A DNA stretch of 64,000 nucleotides from the NCBI RefSeq assembly GCF_002848135.1, contig NZ_PKGB01000007.1, positions 62,001 to 126,000 on the forward strand, read 5' to 3'. The stretch's first letter is position 1. Each line of letters starts with the position of its first letter. Under the pieces are notes generated by a model. That model was not told where the DNA came from. It worked only from the letters and a program-made list of their open reading frames with translations, and made no database searches. The position numbers and the translations under genes are program-made. The stretch comes from Hydrogenovibrio sp. SC-1. GTDB taxonomy: Bacteria > Pseudomonadota > Gammaproteobacteria > Thiomicrospirales > Thiomicrospiraceae. Below are positions 47,417 through 55,898 of the stretch, one piece after another.

Positions 47417-50400
47417 TGTGGTTGTCTGATACAGCCGTAAAACGTCCTGTTTTGGCTGCAGTAGTGTCGTTATTACTGTTGGCATTTGGGCTGATGGCTT
47501 TTGATCGAATGAGCCTTCGGGAATATCCTAATGTCGATCCGCCAATTGTTTCCATTGATACCAATTATCTTGGTGCTTCTGCAGAAGTGGTGGAAAAGCG
47601 GATTACTAAAGTCATTGAAGATCGTATCGCTGGGATTTCCGGTATCGACTATATGTCATCGACATCCACTGATGGCCGTTCTCGAATAAAAGTGGAATTT
47701 AGTATCAATCGCGATATTGATGCGGCGGCAAATGATATTCGGGATCGGGTGTCGCGCATTGTTGATAATTTGCCTGAGCAAGCCGATGCACCTGAGGTCG
47801 AAAAGGTGGAAGGCGATGAAAGCCCGATTATGTGGTTTAACCTTGCCAGCGACCGCTTGACCATCCCTGAATTAACCGATTTTGCTGAGCGTCATATCGT
47901 GGATCGATTTTCCGTGTTGGATGGTGTGGCGCGGGTGCGAGTCGGTGGCGGGCAGTCGTTTGCACTGCGAATCTGGTTAAATCCCCAAAAGATGGCGTTA
48001 TATCAAATAACAGCGTCTGATATTGAAACGCAAATTCGTGCGTCCAATATCGAATTGCCCGTTGGGGCATTGCAGGGGCGTCATGTCATGTTGACGCTCA
48101 AAGCGGACAAACCTCTAAGGACGGTAGACGACTTTAAAGGCCTGGTTATTAAGCAAGATCGTCAAATTGGTCAGCTAACCCTAGGAGATATTGCAACGGT
48201 GGAAATGGGCGCCATAGAGCGTCGACGGTTGTTTCGGGGTAATGGAGATGCAATGGTCGGTATTGGCATTGTTAAACAGTCGAATGCCAATACGCTGAGT
48301 GTGGCTGAATTTGCACGGCAACGCAAAGCATTGGTCAACCGAGATTTGCCTGAGGGGCTTTCACTGGAAGACAGCTATGATGCTTCTGTTTTTGTACAAC
48401 AAGCGGTAGACGAAGTATTTAAAACGCTTTTTATTGCACTGGGACTTGTCGTCTTGGTGATGTTAGTTTTCTTAAAGAATATTCGCGCTGCATTGGTGCC
48501 AGCCGTGACCCTGCCGGTATCCTTGATGGCGACTTTTTGGGTGTTGTGGATGCTCGGTTTTTCAGTGAATCTATTGACCTTGTTGGCACTGGTTTTGGCG
48601 ATTGGTTTGGTGGTGGACGATGCCATTGTCGTCTTAGAAAATACACAGCGATATTTAGATAAAGGGTTTGAGCCGATTGCAGCTGCCTACTTAGGGACTC
48701 GTCAGGTCGGGTTTGCTGTGGTGGCGACCACTTTGGTATTAGTGTCGGTATTTGTGCCAATTGGGTTTTTGGAGGGTAATATTGGTCGGCTGTTTTCCGA
48801 GTTTTCGATTACGCTTGCGGTGGCTGTGATCTTTTCCAGTTGGGTCGCTTTGACATTATCCCCTGCACTGGCCTCTAAGCTATTAAAACCGGTTAGATCT
48901 CTTTCAAGCCATGCCATTCGGATGCCACCTCAAATTAGGGTCAAGCCAACCAAGCGTCAATCTCATTTCTTTCAACAACTATTGATAGCCAATCTTCGCC
49001 AGCCACTGTGGGTTTTATTGTTATTTTCCATCGTGTTATCGAGTTTGATTTATCTGGGACAAAAACTGCCTCAGGAGTATGTGCCCAAAGAAGATCGAGG
49101 TGTCTTCTTTATTATGGTGAAAGGCCCAGAAGGGGCTACTTTTGACTATATGCAAAGCTATCTGACCGAAATGGAATCTCGTTTAATGCCGTTGGTTGAA
49201 AAAGGCGAAGTGAAGCGATTATTGGTGCGAACGCCGCGCTCTTTTGGAACCAGTGAGGTGTTTAATTCAGGTTTTGTGATCGTTGTATTGGAGGACTGGG
49301 CGAAGCGGCGAAATGGCTTTGAGATTATGCAGGAAGTTCGTCAGTCTTTGGCCGATTTATCTGGCGTAAAGGCGATTCCAGTGATGCGCTCCAGTATTGG
49401 AGGACGTATTCAAAGTCCAGTGCAGTTTGTGATTGGAGGCGGTAGCTATCAGGAGCTCGAGTCTTGGCAACGATTAATGAATGAAGCGATTGAAAAAACT
49501 AACCCTGGATTGACCAATTTAGATTGGGATTATGAGCCTACCAAACCGCAATTGCGATTGAAAGTGGATTATGCGCGTGCTCGAGCACTAGGTGTTTCGC
49601 ATCAAGATGTGACGGCAACACTGCAAGTATTATTGGGTTCAAAGCGAGTCACGACTTTTGAACAACAAGGCGAAGAGTACGATGTGCTATTGAAGGCTGC
49701 CCCCAAGTGGTTCCAGTCTCCTTCAGATTTAGAGCAAATTTATTTTAGCGTTGCCGGACAGGATGGGATGGTTCCCTTATCAGAACTGGTGACCTTGTCT
49801 CATCAAGCCAGCGCCTCTAGTTTAAATCGTTACAATCGTGTCAGAGCGATTACGTTATCAGCTAAGTTGGATGATGACTTGGCGTTGGGGGAGGCATTAG
49901 CCTATCTGAATGACCTAACGCGTGACACCCTACCTGAGCATGCGATGATCGACTACAAAGGGCAGTCTAAGGACTTTCAAACCGCTTCTTATTCGGTCTT
50001 TTTCGTGTTTTTATTTGGGTTAGTGGTTGTCTATTTGGTGTTAGCCGCACAGTTTGAGAGCTTTATTCAGCCTTTGGTGATTATGTTGACGGTGCCGATG
50101 GCTTTTGCAGGCGGGGTATTTGCACTCCATTATTATGGGTTGAGCTTAAATATTTACAGTCAAATTGCCTTAGTGCTACTATTGGGCTTAGCCACCAAAA
50201 ACGGTATTTTGATTGTTGAGTTTACTAATCAACTACGAGATACTGGGTTGGCAATGGGAGCAGCTTTGGTTAAGGCCACGCAGTTGAGATTAAGGCCTAT
50301 TTTAATGACAACCCTGACCACTATGGTGGGGGCAGTACCTTTGATATTGTCATCGGGTGCTGGGGCTGAAACCCGCGAGATTTTAGGTATTGTTTTGCTT

Positions 50401-50529
50401 TGGGGAGTGGGTTTTTCTACCTTGATTAGTTTGTTGTTGGTGCCCGTTGCTTATGCATTCATAGCAAGAAAAGCAGGAACACCTTTAACAACTGAGCGAC
50501 AATTATTGAGTGCGTTGGATAAAGAATAG
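47416..50529 (+). CDS. RND multidrug-type efflux permease (AcrB/HAE1 family)
   Basis: 1037 residues with the twelve-helix, two-porter-loop plan. The proton-relay Asp pair is in AIGLVVDDAIVVLENTQRY (helix 4). Other AcrB blocks: REYPNVDPPIVSIDTNYLGAS, NLPEQADAPEVEKVEGDESP, FVPIGFLEGNIGRLFSEF, LATKNGILIVEFTNQLRD and PLILSSGAGAETREILG. These place it in the drug-efflux HAE1 group rather than heavy-metal HME. Substrates are unknown. A short hairpin follows it. Confidence 0.93.
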   Translation: MWLSDTAVKRPVLAAVVSLLLLAFGLMAFDRMSLREYPNVDPPIVSIDTNYLGASAEVVEKRITKVIEDRIAGISGIDYMSSTSTDGRSRIKVEFSINRDIDAAANDIRDRVSRIVDNLPEQADAPEVEKVEGDESPIMWFNLASDRLTIPELTDFAERHIVDRFSVLDGVARVRVGGGQSFALRIWLNPQKMALYQITASDIETQIRASNIELPVGALQGRHVMLTLKADKPLRTVDDFKGLVIKQDRQIGQLTLGDIATVEMGAIERRRLFRGNGDAMVGIGIVKQSNANTLSVAEFARQRKALVNRDLPEGLSLEDSYDASVFVQQAVDEVFKTLFIALGLVVLVMLVFLKNIRAALVPAVTLPVSLMATFWVLWMLGFSVNLLTLLALVLAIGLVVDDAIVVLENTQRYLDKGFEPIAAAYLGTRQVGFAVVATTLVLVSVFVPIGFLEGNIGRLFSEFSITLAVAVIFSSWVALTLSPALASKLLKPVRSLSSHAIRMPPQIRVKPTKRQSHFFQQLLIANLRQPLWVLLLFSIVLSSLIYLGQKLPQEYVPKEDRGVFFIMVKGPEGATFDYMQSYLTEMESRLMPLVEKGEVKRLLVRTPRSFGTSEVFNSGFVIVVLEDWAKRRNGFEIMQEVRQSLADLSGVKAIPVMRSSIGGRIQSPVQFVIGGGSYQELESWQRLMNEAIEKTNPGLTNLDWDYEPTKPQLRLKVDYARARALGVSHQDVTATLQVLLGSKRVTTFEQQGEEYDVLLKAAPKWFQSPSDLEQIYFSVAGQDGMVPLSELVTLSHQASASSLNRYNRVRAITLSAKLDDDLALGEALAYLNDLTRDTLPEHAMIDYKGQSKDFQTASYSVFFVFLFGLVVVYLVLAAQFESFIQPLVIMLTVPMAFAGGVFALHYYGLSLNIYSQIALVLLLGLATKNGILIVEFTNQLRDTGLAMGAALVKATQLRLRPILMTTLTTMVGAVPLILSSGAGAETREILGIVLLWGVGFSTLISLLLVPVAYAFIARKAGTPLTTERQLLSALDKE

Positions 50530-50556
50530 GCATCCATCATTAAACGCCTAAAATTA

Positions 50557-50575
50557 GATGCTATTGAGTAGCATC
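50557..50575. terminator. Short hairpin after the RND gene
   Basis: Arms GATGCTA and TAGCATC with a five-base loop, 28 bases past the stop, no T-run. Weak candidate terminator. Confidence 0.35.
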
Positions 50576-50594
50576 GATAAACTTGGGAGCATTA

Positions 50595-51839
50595 ATGTAT
50601 CAACTCAATTTAAGAGAAGCGACTTTTACCCTTTCAGAAGCTTTGGATTTTGTCGGAATTGACGATACACTGCATGGTAAGCGTGTCGCTTATATGGCTT
50701 CAAAGGTTGGAGAGGCTCTTCGCTGGACACCTGATTTGATTGATCACATTATTTTTATTGGAATGCTTCACGATTGCGGAGTGTCTTCATCGAAAGTACA
50801 TGGGCATTTGATTAATGAATTTGACTGGACGCATGCGCAAGGGCATGCCGAAAGAGGCTACCTCCTTTTAAAGAAGGTTGCCCATTATGAAGCTTGTGCG
50901 TTACCGGTTCGGTATCATCATACGCATTGGGATGCGCTCCCCGATGATTTGGATGAGTCAATCGCTATCTATGCCAATTTAATATACCTTGTGGATAGAG
51001 TCGATGCGTTACAGGCCACTTCAAAAGCGCCATTAATTGAAAAACGGATCCATATTTTTGGAACGCTCAGGCGGTTACAGGGCGTCAATTTTTCACCAGA
51101 GCTGGTTGAAGCTTTTTGTCAGGTGGCAGAAGACGATGCCTTTTGGTATTTTTTAGAAGAGTTTGCTTTAAGAAGTTATTTTCACAGTTGGATTGCCAAT
51201 GCGCCAACTACTGAATTCAGCTTTGAGCAGGCAAAGCAACTGTCCTATCTGTTTGCGGCGGCAGTCGATGCTAAAAGTCCTTATACGGCAGCCCATTCAA
51301 TTGGGGTGGCCGAGGTAAGCCGTGTACTATCCAGTCAATTAGGGTTGAGTGAATCAGAGCAGAATGATTTGGAGTTAGCCGGATTGTTCCATGATTTAGG
51401 GAAATTAAAGGTGCCTGACGAAATTTTAAATAAACCGGCGGCGATGGATGTGGGGGAACGCATTCAAATGAATCGGCATGGGTTTGATTCCAATATCATT
51501 TTGCAACAAATTTCGGGGTTCCAACATATTGCGTTGCTTGCCTCTCAGCACCATGAAACCTTAGATGGCAGCGGCTATCCTTATCACTTATCGGCAGAAC
51601 AAATTTCGCTGTCAGCCCGTATTTTGGCGGTTGCGGATATTTTTCAGGCATTGGTGCAAAACCGGCCATACCGGAAAGCATTGTCGGCAAAAGAAGCGTT
51701 AGCCATTATGAAGCAAATGGTTGAAAATCATAAAATCGACTCGGACGTTGTTGCTGTTTTGGATGAACATTTAGAGGACTGCTTTGAAGCCGCTTTGACC
51801 GGATATGATGTTAATAATGTGATTGCCATTTCCAATTAA
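50595..51839 (+). CDS. HD-GYP phosphohydrolase with a second, degenerate HD domain
   Basis: 414 residues from the ATG at 50595 (GGGAG upstream). The N-terminal ~190 residues resemble a HD domain (IGMLHDCGVSSSKVHGHL) with later His residues in VRYHHTHW. The C-terminal half is a full HD-GYP: GLFHDLGKLKVPDEILNKPA (~266) and QHHETLDGSGYP (~319), then ADIFQALVQNRPYRKAL. HD-GYP enzymes break c-di-GMP fully to GMP. No receiver domain is present. It lies just after the RND pump genes, perhaps only by chance. Confidence 0.88.
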   Translation: MYQLNLREATFTLSEALDFVGIDDTLHGKRVAYMASKVGEALRWTPDLIDHIIFIGMLHDCGVSSSKVHGHLINEFDWTHAQGHAERGYLLLKKVAHYEACALPVRYHHTHWDALPDDLDESIAIYANLIYLVDRVDALQATSKAPLIEKRIHIFGTLRRLQGVNFSPELVEAFCQVAEDDAFWYFLEEFALRSYFHSWIANAPTTEFSFEQAKQLSYLFAAAVDAKSPYTAAHSIGVAEVSRVLSSQLGLSESEQNDLELAGLFHDLGKLKVPDEILNKPAAMDVGERIQMNRHGFDSNIILQQISGFQHIALLASQHHETLDGSGYPYHLSAEQISLSARILAVADIFQALVQNRPYRKALSAKEALAIMKQMVENHKIDSDVVAVLDEHLEDCFEAALTGYDVNNVIAISN

Positions 51840-51881
51840 GCTGATTTTTGTTCAGTTTGTTAGAGTGTTTTTTAAGGAAAG

Positions 51882-52568
51882 TCAATCAGGGATAATCTCT
51901 GAAAAATGTTCAAAATACGGAAATTTGCCAGGATCGATTTTATCCATTTTAGGGCTGACATGAATCGCAGCCAAAGGATAAGCGATGCCAAAGGCCTGTG
52001 CAGAGGTGAGCGCTTGTAAATTATCATCAATCAATAGCGTTTTTGTCGGATCAAATGGATATTGATCTTGAATCGCTTGCCACAAGGCAGCCTCTTCTTT
52101 AGGAATGCCAAAGTCATGAGAAGAAATCATCTGATCAAAATAGTTCCCAATTTCGGTCATTTCCAATTTAATCGCCAAGCTATCAGGGTGGGCATTGGTT
52201 ACCATAATCACCTGTTTGTTAAGCTGTTGCAGGCGTTTTAAAAAAGTGATGACATCCGGATGGGCTTGAATGAGGTGTTTGAGTTCTTGCTTGAGTTGAG
52301 CAATGGGAAGTTGTAGCTGATCTGTCCAATAGTCCAAACAATACCAATTTAAAGTGCCTTGTTGCGAGTGAATTTTTTCAGTAATAAACTGCTGTGCTTG
52401 CTCTAATGATAATTTGTTTTGTTTGGCATAGACACTCGGAACGAACTCCATCCAAAAATGATAGTCAAAATGCAAGTCGAGTAGCGTACCATCCATATCG
52501 AGCAAAACGGTATCAATCTTATGCCAAGGGATATTGTGGGCAGTCATCTGGGGCAAATTATCTCGCAT
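51882..52568 (-). CDS. yrfG: GMP/IMP nucleotidase, HAD family
   Basis: 228 residues (221 if the second ATG at 52547 is used). HAD motifs: VLLDMDGTLLDLHFDYHFW (nucleophile Asp), VTNAHPDS, and LLIDDNLQAL. The opening and LNWYCLDYWTDQLQL match E. coli YrfG closely. It dephosphorylates GMP and IMP. It is divergent from nudE 30 bases away, the same pairing as in E. coli (yrfG-nudE), which supports both calls. Confidence 0.85.
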   Translation of the reverse strand: MRDNLPQMTAHNIPWHKIDTVLLDMDGTLLDLHFDYHFWMEFVPSVYAKQNKLSLEQAQQFITEKIHSQQGTLNWYCLDYWTDQLQLPIAQLKQELKHLIQAHPDVITFLKRLQQLNKQVIMVTNAHPDSLAIKLEMTEIGNYFDQMISSHDFGIPKEEAALWQAIQDQYPFDPTKTLLIDDNLQALTSAQAFGIAYPLAAIHVSPKMDKIDPGKFPYFEHFSEIIPD

Positions 52569-52598
52569 TCTTAGGCCTAATTCCGTATGATTTAAACT

Positions 52599-53144
52599 AT
52601 GAAAAAAAATCCTACTATCCTCTCAAAAACCGCACTGGCGAAAACAAAGCTCTTTCAGGTGGAAGGGCTCGAACTCTTATTTGAGAATCAAACCCAAGTT
52701 CAGTTTGAGCGGTTGGTGAGCTCCCAGCATGGGGCTGTGCTTATTGTACCGATTATCGATGACAGTTTGGTTTTGATTCGCGAATATGCAGCGGGGGTAG
52801 AACGTTATGAACTGGGGTTTCCAAAAGGAAAAATTGACCCAGGTGAAACTTGGCGAGAGGCAGCGCTGCGTGAAAGCCAAGAAGAAGTGGGGTTTTTACC
52901 AGGCCTGGTCACTTTACTGGATTCGGTGACTTTGGCGGCCAGTTATATGTCTCATCAAACCCATATCATTTTAGCCGAGGATTTGTGCCCCAGTGAGGCA
53001 GAAGGTGATGAGCCAGAGCCTTTAGAAGTCATTTATTGGCCATTATCTGATTGGCACCGGTTGATTCAACAACCGGAGTTTAGCGAAGGTCGAGCCTATG
53101 CTGCGTTAATGTTAGTGTTAAAGCGATTAGGGCGATTAGATTAG
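52599..53144 (+). CDS. nudE: ADP compounds hydrolase, Nudix family
   Basis: 181 residues. The Nudix box is complete: GKIDPGETWREAALRESQEE then VGF. It is preceded by LGFPK as in NudE. E. coli NudE hydrolyses ADP-ribose, Ap3A and NADH. The decamer copy at 52899-52908 falls right after the box, encoding Leu-Pro-Gly-Leu-Val. No clear ribosome site is seen ahead of the ATG. Confidence 0.88.
   Translation: MKKNPTILSKTALAKTKLFQVEGLELLFENQTQVQFERLVSSQHGAVLIVPIIDDSLVLIREYAAGVERYELGFPKGKIDPGETWREAALRESQEEVGFLPGLVTLLDSVTLAASYMSHQTHIILAEDLCPSEAEGDEPEPLEVIYWPLSDWHRLIQQPEFSEGRAYAALMLVLKRLGRLD
52899..52908. repeat. CCAGGCCTGG copy inside nudE
   Basis: Exact copy, in frame within Leu-Pro-Gly-Leu-Val. Confidence 0.9.
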
Positions 53145-53154
53145 TTAAAAATGC

Positions 53155-53168
53155 CCCCTAATTAGGGG
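53155..53168. terminator. Palindrome between nudE and a convergent lipoprotein gene
   Basis: CCCCTAATTAGGGG, which overlaps the stop codon of the minus-strand gene at 53162 and lies 10 bases past the nudE stop. Stem of five to seven base pairs. On the minus strand ATTTTTAAC follows, a short T-run. Confidence 0.5.
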
Positions 53169-54388
53169 ATGGTGGTTGTGGCCGTCGTTTCAATACATAG
53201 CATTTTACTATCCGTGTTAATCTCAAAATAGCCACTGGTGCAGTTTATTCCTTCTTTCATGTGACTATCATCGTTCATAACGGATAAGACATCCCGGTTG
53301 AGTTTGGTGTCTTCAGCGAATTCTGCTTGATGATTGGCAGCAAAATAGCGCTTGGCAATTTGGGTGGTACGACTCACAATATGAACCAGTTCAGGGGTTA
53401 TGATATCAATAATGGCAGTTAGGTTGCCAGCGTGAGTACTCGATTGTTTATACGCCAGTTCAGTGATATGGTCAATAAGCGTCATAGCGGTGGCGCTGAA
53501 ATCTTTTGTCGTTAAAGCTGGGCGAACGGTTATCGGGATATTGGTGTAAGCTGTATCATTCAAAAATAGAGTGAATGCGGCTGGGTCAACGGCTTTATTA
53601 GCGGCCTCTGAAAGTTGTTCCATAATTTTATAGAGTTTATCTTCACTGTCACCATCTCCCTCACCCGAAGTTGCACTGGCAATTAATGTGGTGCCAGTTA
53701 AGTCACGAAATGATTGTGTGCTTTGTAGAATGCGCAGAATGGCATATGACGTCATTTGCATTCTTAGTCTGGATATATTGGCTGAAGAAAGCTCAGCATG
53801 GTCTTGATCGTAGAGGTCAGCTAAAGGGTCCACGGTCAAATCTGCTTCCGTTAGAACGGTGCCAAATTGATCTGAAAATTGATTGAGTATCGCCACCCAC
53901 TCGGCCCCAGTAACCCCCTTGTCATGAGTGGCAGTGGTGGCTGGGTTAATGACAGCCGTTTCGCTATTGGCTGTGACGGTCCCTTTTAACTCTAAGGCAT
54001 AATCCTTGCCATTATGCATTCCCGCTTTGACGGTTAAAATAGGCAAGTCTGTTGTCGGCGTATAGTCTTGAAAAGTGTATTGCCCTGGGTTATCGGTATC
54101 TTCGGTAGAATAAGGGTCTGTGCCTTGATCACAGCTGCCATTTTTATTGGTGTCAATACAAAATTGAGCTTCGCTAATGTAAGGGTCCACCGCCGTAATG
54201 GTTAAGGACTTGATTTCGGCTGTTGTGTCTCCGGTGGTGGTGCCAGTTTCTGAGGTGTCGGTTGCAGATGTTGTATCAGCAGTGTTGCTCGTTTCAGCTG
54301 GCCAAGTTTCCTTATCTGCTTCACAACCGAGTAACAATAGTGCGGTTAAGCTAATAAACAACAAAGCCCCCCTAGATAAACCCATCAA
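53162..54388 (-). CDS. Predicted lipoprotein of unknown function, calcium-loop-like motif
   Basis: 408 residues. Lipobox LLGC at residues 19-22, then a Thr/Ser/Asp-rich linker (~25-58) of low complexity. Residues ~70-110 hold VDPYISEAQFCIDTNKNGSCDQ, where DTNKNGSCD looks like a dockerin/EF-hand-type calcium loop. The rest is helical with no known domain, ending in a Cys-containing strand. I do not recognise a family. Two Cys pairs could make disulfides. It would sit on a membrane in the periplasm or outside. Confidence 0.7.
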   Translation of the reverse strand: MMGLSRGALLFISLTALLLLGCEADKETWPAETSNTADTTSATDTSETGTTTGDTTAEIKSLTITAVDPYISEAQFCIDTNKNGSCDQGTDPYSTEDTDNPGQYTFQDYTPTTDLPILTVKAGMHNGKDYALELKGTVTANSETAVINPATTATHDKGVTGAEWVAILNQFSDQFGTVLTEADLTVDPLADLYDQDHAELSSANISRLRMQMTSYAILRILQSTQSFRDLTGTTLIASATSGEGDGDSEDKLYKIMEQLSEAANKAVDPAAFTLFLNDTAYTNIPITVRPALTTKDFSATAMTLIDHITELAYKQSSTHAGNLTAIIDIITPELVHIVSRTTQIAKRYFAANHQAEFAEDTKLNRDVLSVMNDDSHMKEGINCTSGYFEINTDSKMLCIETTATTTIP

Positions 54389-54549
54389 TGATTCCCCTTC
54401 TGCCTGGATTTTGAGGTCATGGAAAACCTCATCGTAAATGATTACTTCCTTATGGTATCGGCTACAATGTAGAAATCATAACGATTTCTGTCAAGTTTTT
54501 TTATTGGTAACGTTGAATATTAAAGCGTATTAGGGGAGATAAAATTGAA

Positions 54550-54574
54550 AAGCGGCCAACCTTTTAGGCCGCTT
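54550..54574 (-). terminator. Rho-independent terminator after the ankyrin gene
   Basis: Arms AAGCGGCC/GGCCGCTT with a nine-base loop; on the minus strand TTTTCAATTTT follows. It lies 41 bases past the ankyrin gene stop. Confidence 0.8.
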
Positions 54575-54614
54575 AGACAGGAATGGATTCGTCCTTTCAC
54601 TATCCTGAAAGGGG

Positions 54615-55691
54615 TTAGGGATGAATTTTTTTAAGTAAGACGTTGTCTTTCTCTTGTCTGAGTCGGTCTTGCACTTTGATAAGCGCATTAATCATGGGTG
54701 TGTTCTGATCTTGAATGGCTTGCATTAACGGTGTCCAGTTATTGAAAGTTCCAATGTCAGGATCTGCTTCCGCATTCAATAATGTTACAAAAACCTCTGG
54801 GCGATTGTGTTTGACGGCAAGTAGTAATGGCGAACCGACTTTTTTAGCTCGCAGGTTTACGTTCGCGCCATGTTCAATCAAAAGTTGTGCAATATCGGCA
54901 TAATCTTGTTTTGGTTTGTTCGGATCATTGATCGTGTAGTGAAGTGCTGACAAACCATTGCGATCAGTTTTATTTGGATTAGCGCCAGCCTGGAGTAGCG
55001 CTTTCACCATGTCCGTACGGTGATTATAGCTTGCTTGCATCAAAGGTGTTCTGCCATCTGCTCTGGCTATATTGGGGCTCGCCTTGGCGGCCAATAAGGT
55101 GTTGAAAACACCGACTCGGTTATTGAGCACGGCTAAATACAAGGGGCTGACACCATCTTTTCGGGTTTGATTCAGGAAAGCCCCTTGTTGAATGAGTAGT
55201 TCAGCAATTTCCACATAATTTTGCTCGTTACTTCGAGGGTGATTCATGGTTAAGTGTAGAGCAGTCCAACCTTCAGGCGATGGCGTATTAGGGTTTGCAT
55301 CGGCTTCTAATAATTGCTTCACCATCTCTGTATTCTGTTTATCCACGGCCTTCATTAATGGTGTCCAACCCTGCTTATCAGCTTTATTAACTGAGGCGCC
55401 CTGTTGAATCAAAGCTTTTAGCAATTGTTGGCTATCATAGTCAACTGCCAAAAATACACCCGTATGACCAAAAGCATCTTGCACATCTAACGACTCTCCC
55501 CCTTGAATATACGCTAAAGCGGTTTGCGTATCCCCAGTCTTGATGGCACGAAAAAATTGCCGAGCTTCATCACTGATTTGAACGCTTGGCGGGGCTGCTT
55601 GGCTGGATTGATTTTTTTTAGAGGGTGTCTGGCTACAAGCAACCAGTGAAAAAACACAACAAGCAAGCGTGATGAATTTAAAAGCGTTCAT
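54615..55691 (-). CDS. Ankyrin-repeat lipoprotein with an internal duplication
   Basis: 358 residues from the ATG at 55691, which gives a clean lipobox LVAC (Cys19); an ATG at 55709 is possible. About eight ankyrin repeats follow residue ~45. They form a higher-order repeat of roughly 100 residues: GWTPLMKAV...WTALHLTMNHPRSNEQNY...VSPLYLAVLNNR and then DGRTPLMQAS...LSALHYTINDPNKPKQDY...GSPLLLAVKHNR, with a third start at NNWTPLMQAI. Ankyrin repeats bind proteins. Here the partner would be periplasmic or at the outer membrane. No toxin, catalase or other known partner gene is adjacent. Confidence 0.85.
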   Translation of the reverse strand: MNAFKFITLACCVFSLVACSQTPSKKNQSSQAAPPSVQISDEARQFFRAIKTGDTQTALAYIQGGESLDVQDAFGHTGVFLAVDYDSQQLLKALIQQGASVNKADKQGWTPLMKAVDKQNTEMVKQLLEADANPNTPSPEGWTALHLTMNHPRSNEQNYVEIAELLIQQGAFLNQTRKDGVSPLYLAVLNNRVGVFNTLLAAKASPNIARADGRTPLMQASYNHRTDMVKALLQAGANPNKTDRNGLSALHYTINDPNKPKQDYADIAQLLIEHGANVNLRAKKVGSPLLLAVKHNRPEVFVTLLNAEADPDIGTFNNWTPLMQAIQDQNTPMINALIKVQDRLRQEKDNVLLKKIHP

Positions 55692-55859
55692 AGTAACTTT
55701 CGGTTCCATAATTAAGTTTGAAAATGAATTTTTTTAGCGCTTGTCTAGAAAAGACGGCTGTTCAGAATGACGCATAAAAAAGCAAAGTATAGAACGATAA
55801 GCTGAATAGAGGCTTAAAACTTAGCTTCTTTGGTTTTGAATCTGTCCGTTCTGCCCGTA

Positions 55860-55883
55860 AAAATAGCCAGGCCTGGCTATTTT
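55860..55883. terminator. Terminator with CCAGGCCTGG core after the aminotransferase
   Basis: 24-base perfect palindrome AAAATAGCCAGG mirrored to CCTGGCTATTTT, decamer at 55867-55876, 16 bases past the stop of the leftward aminotransferase gene. Confidence 0.8.
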
Positions 55884-55898
55884 AGTGGCTACCGTCAG

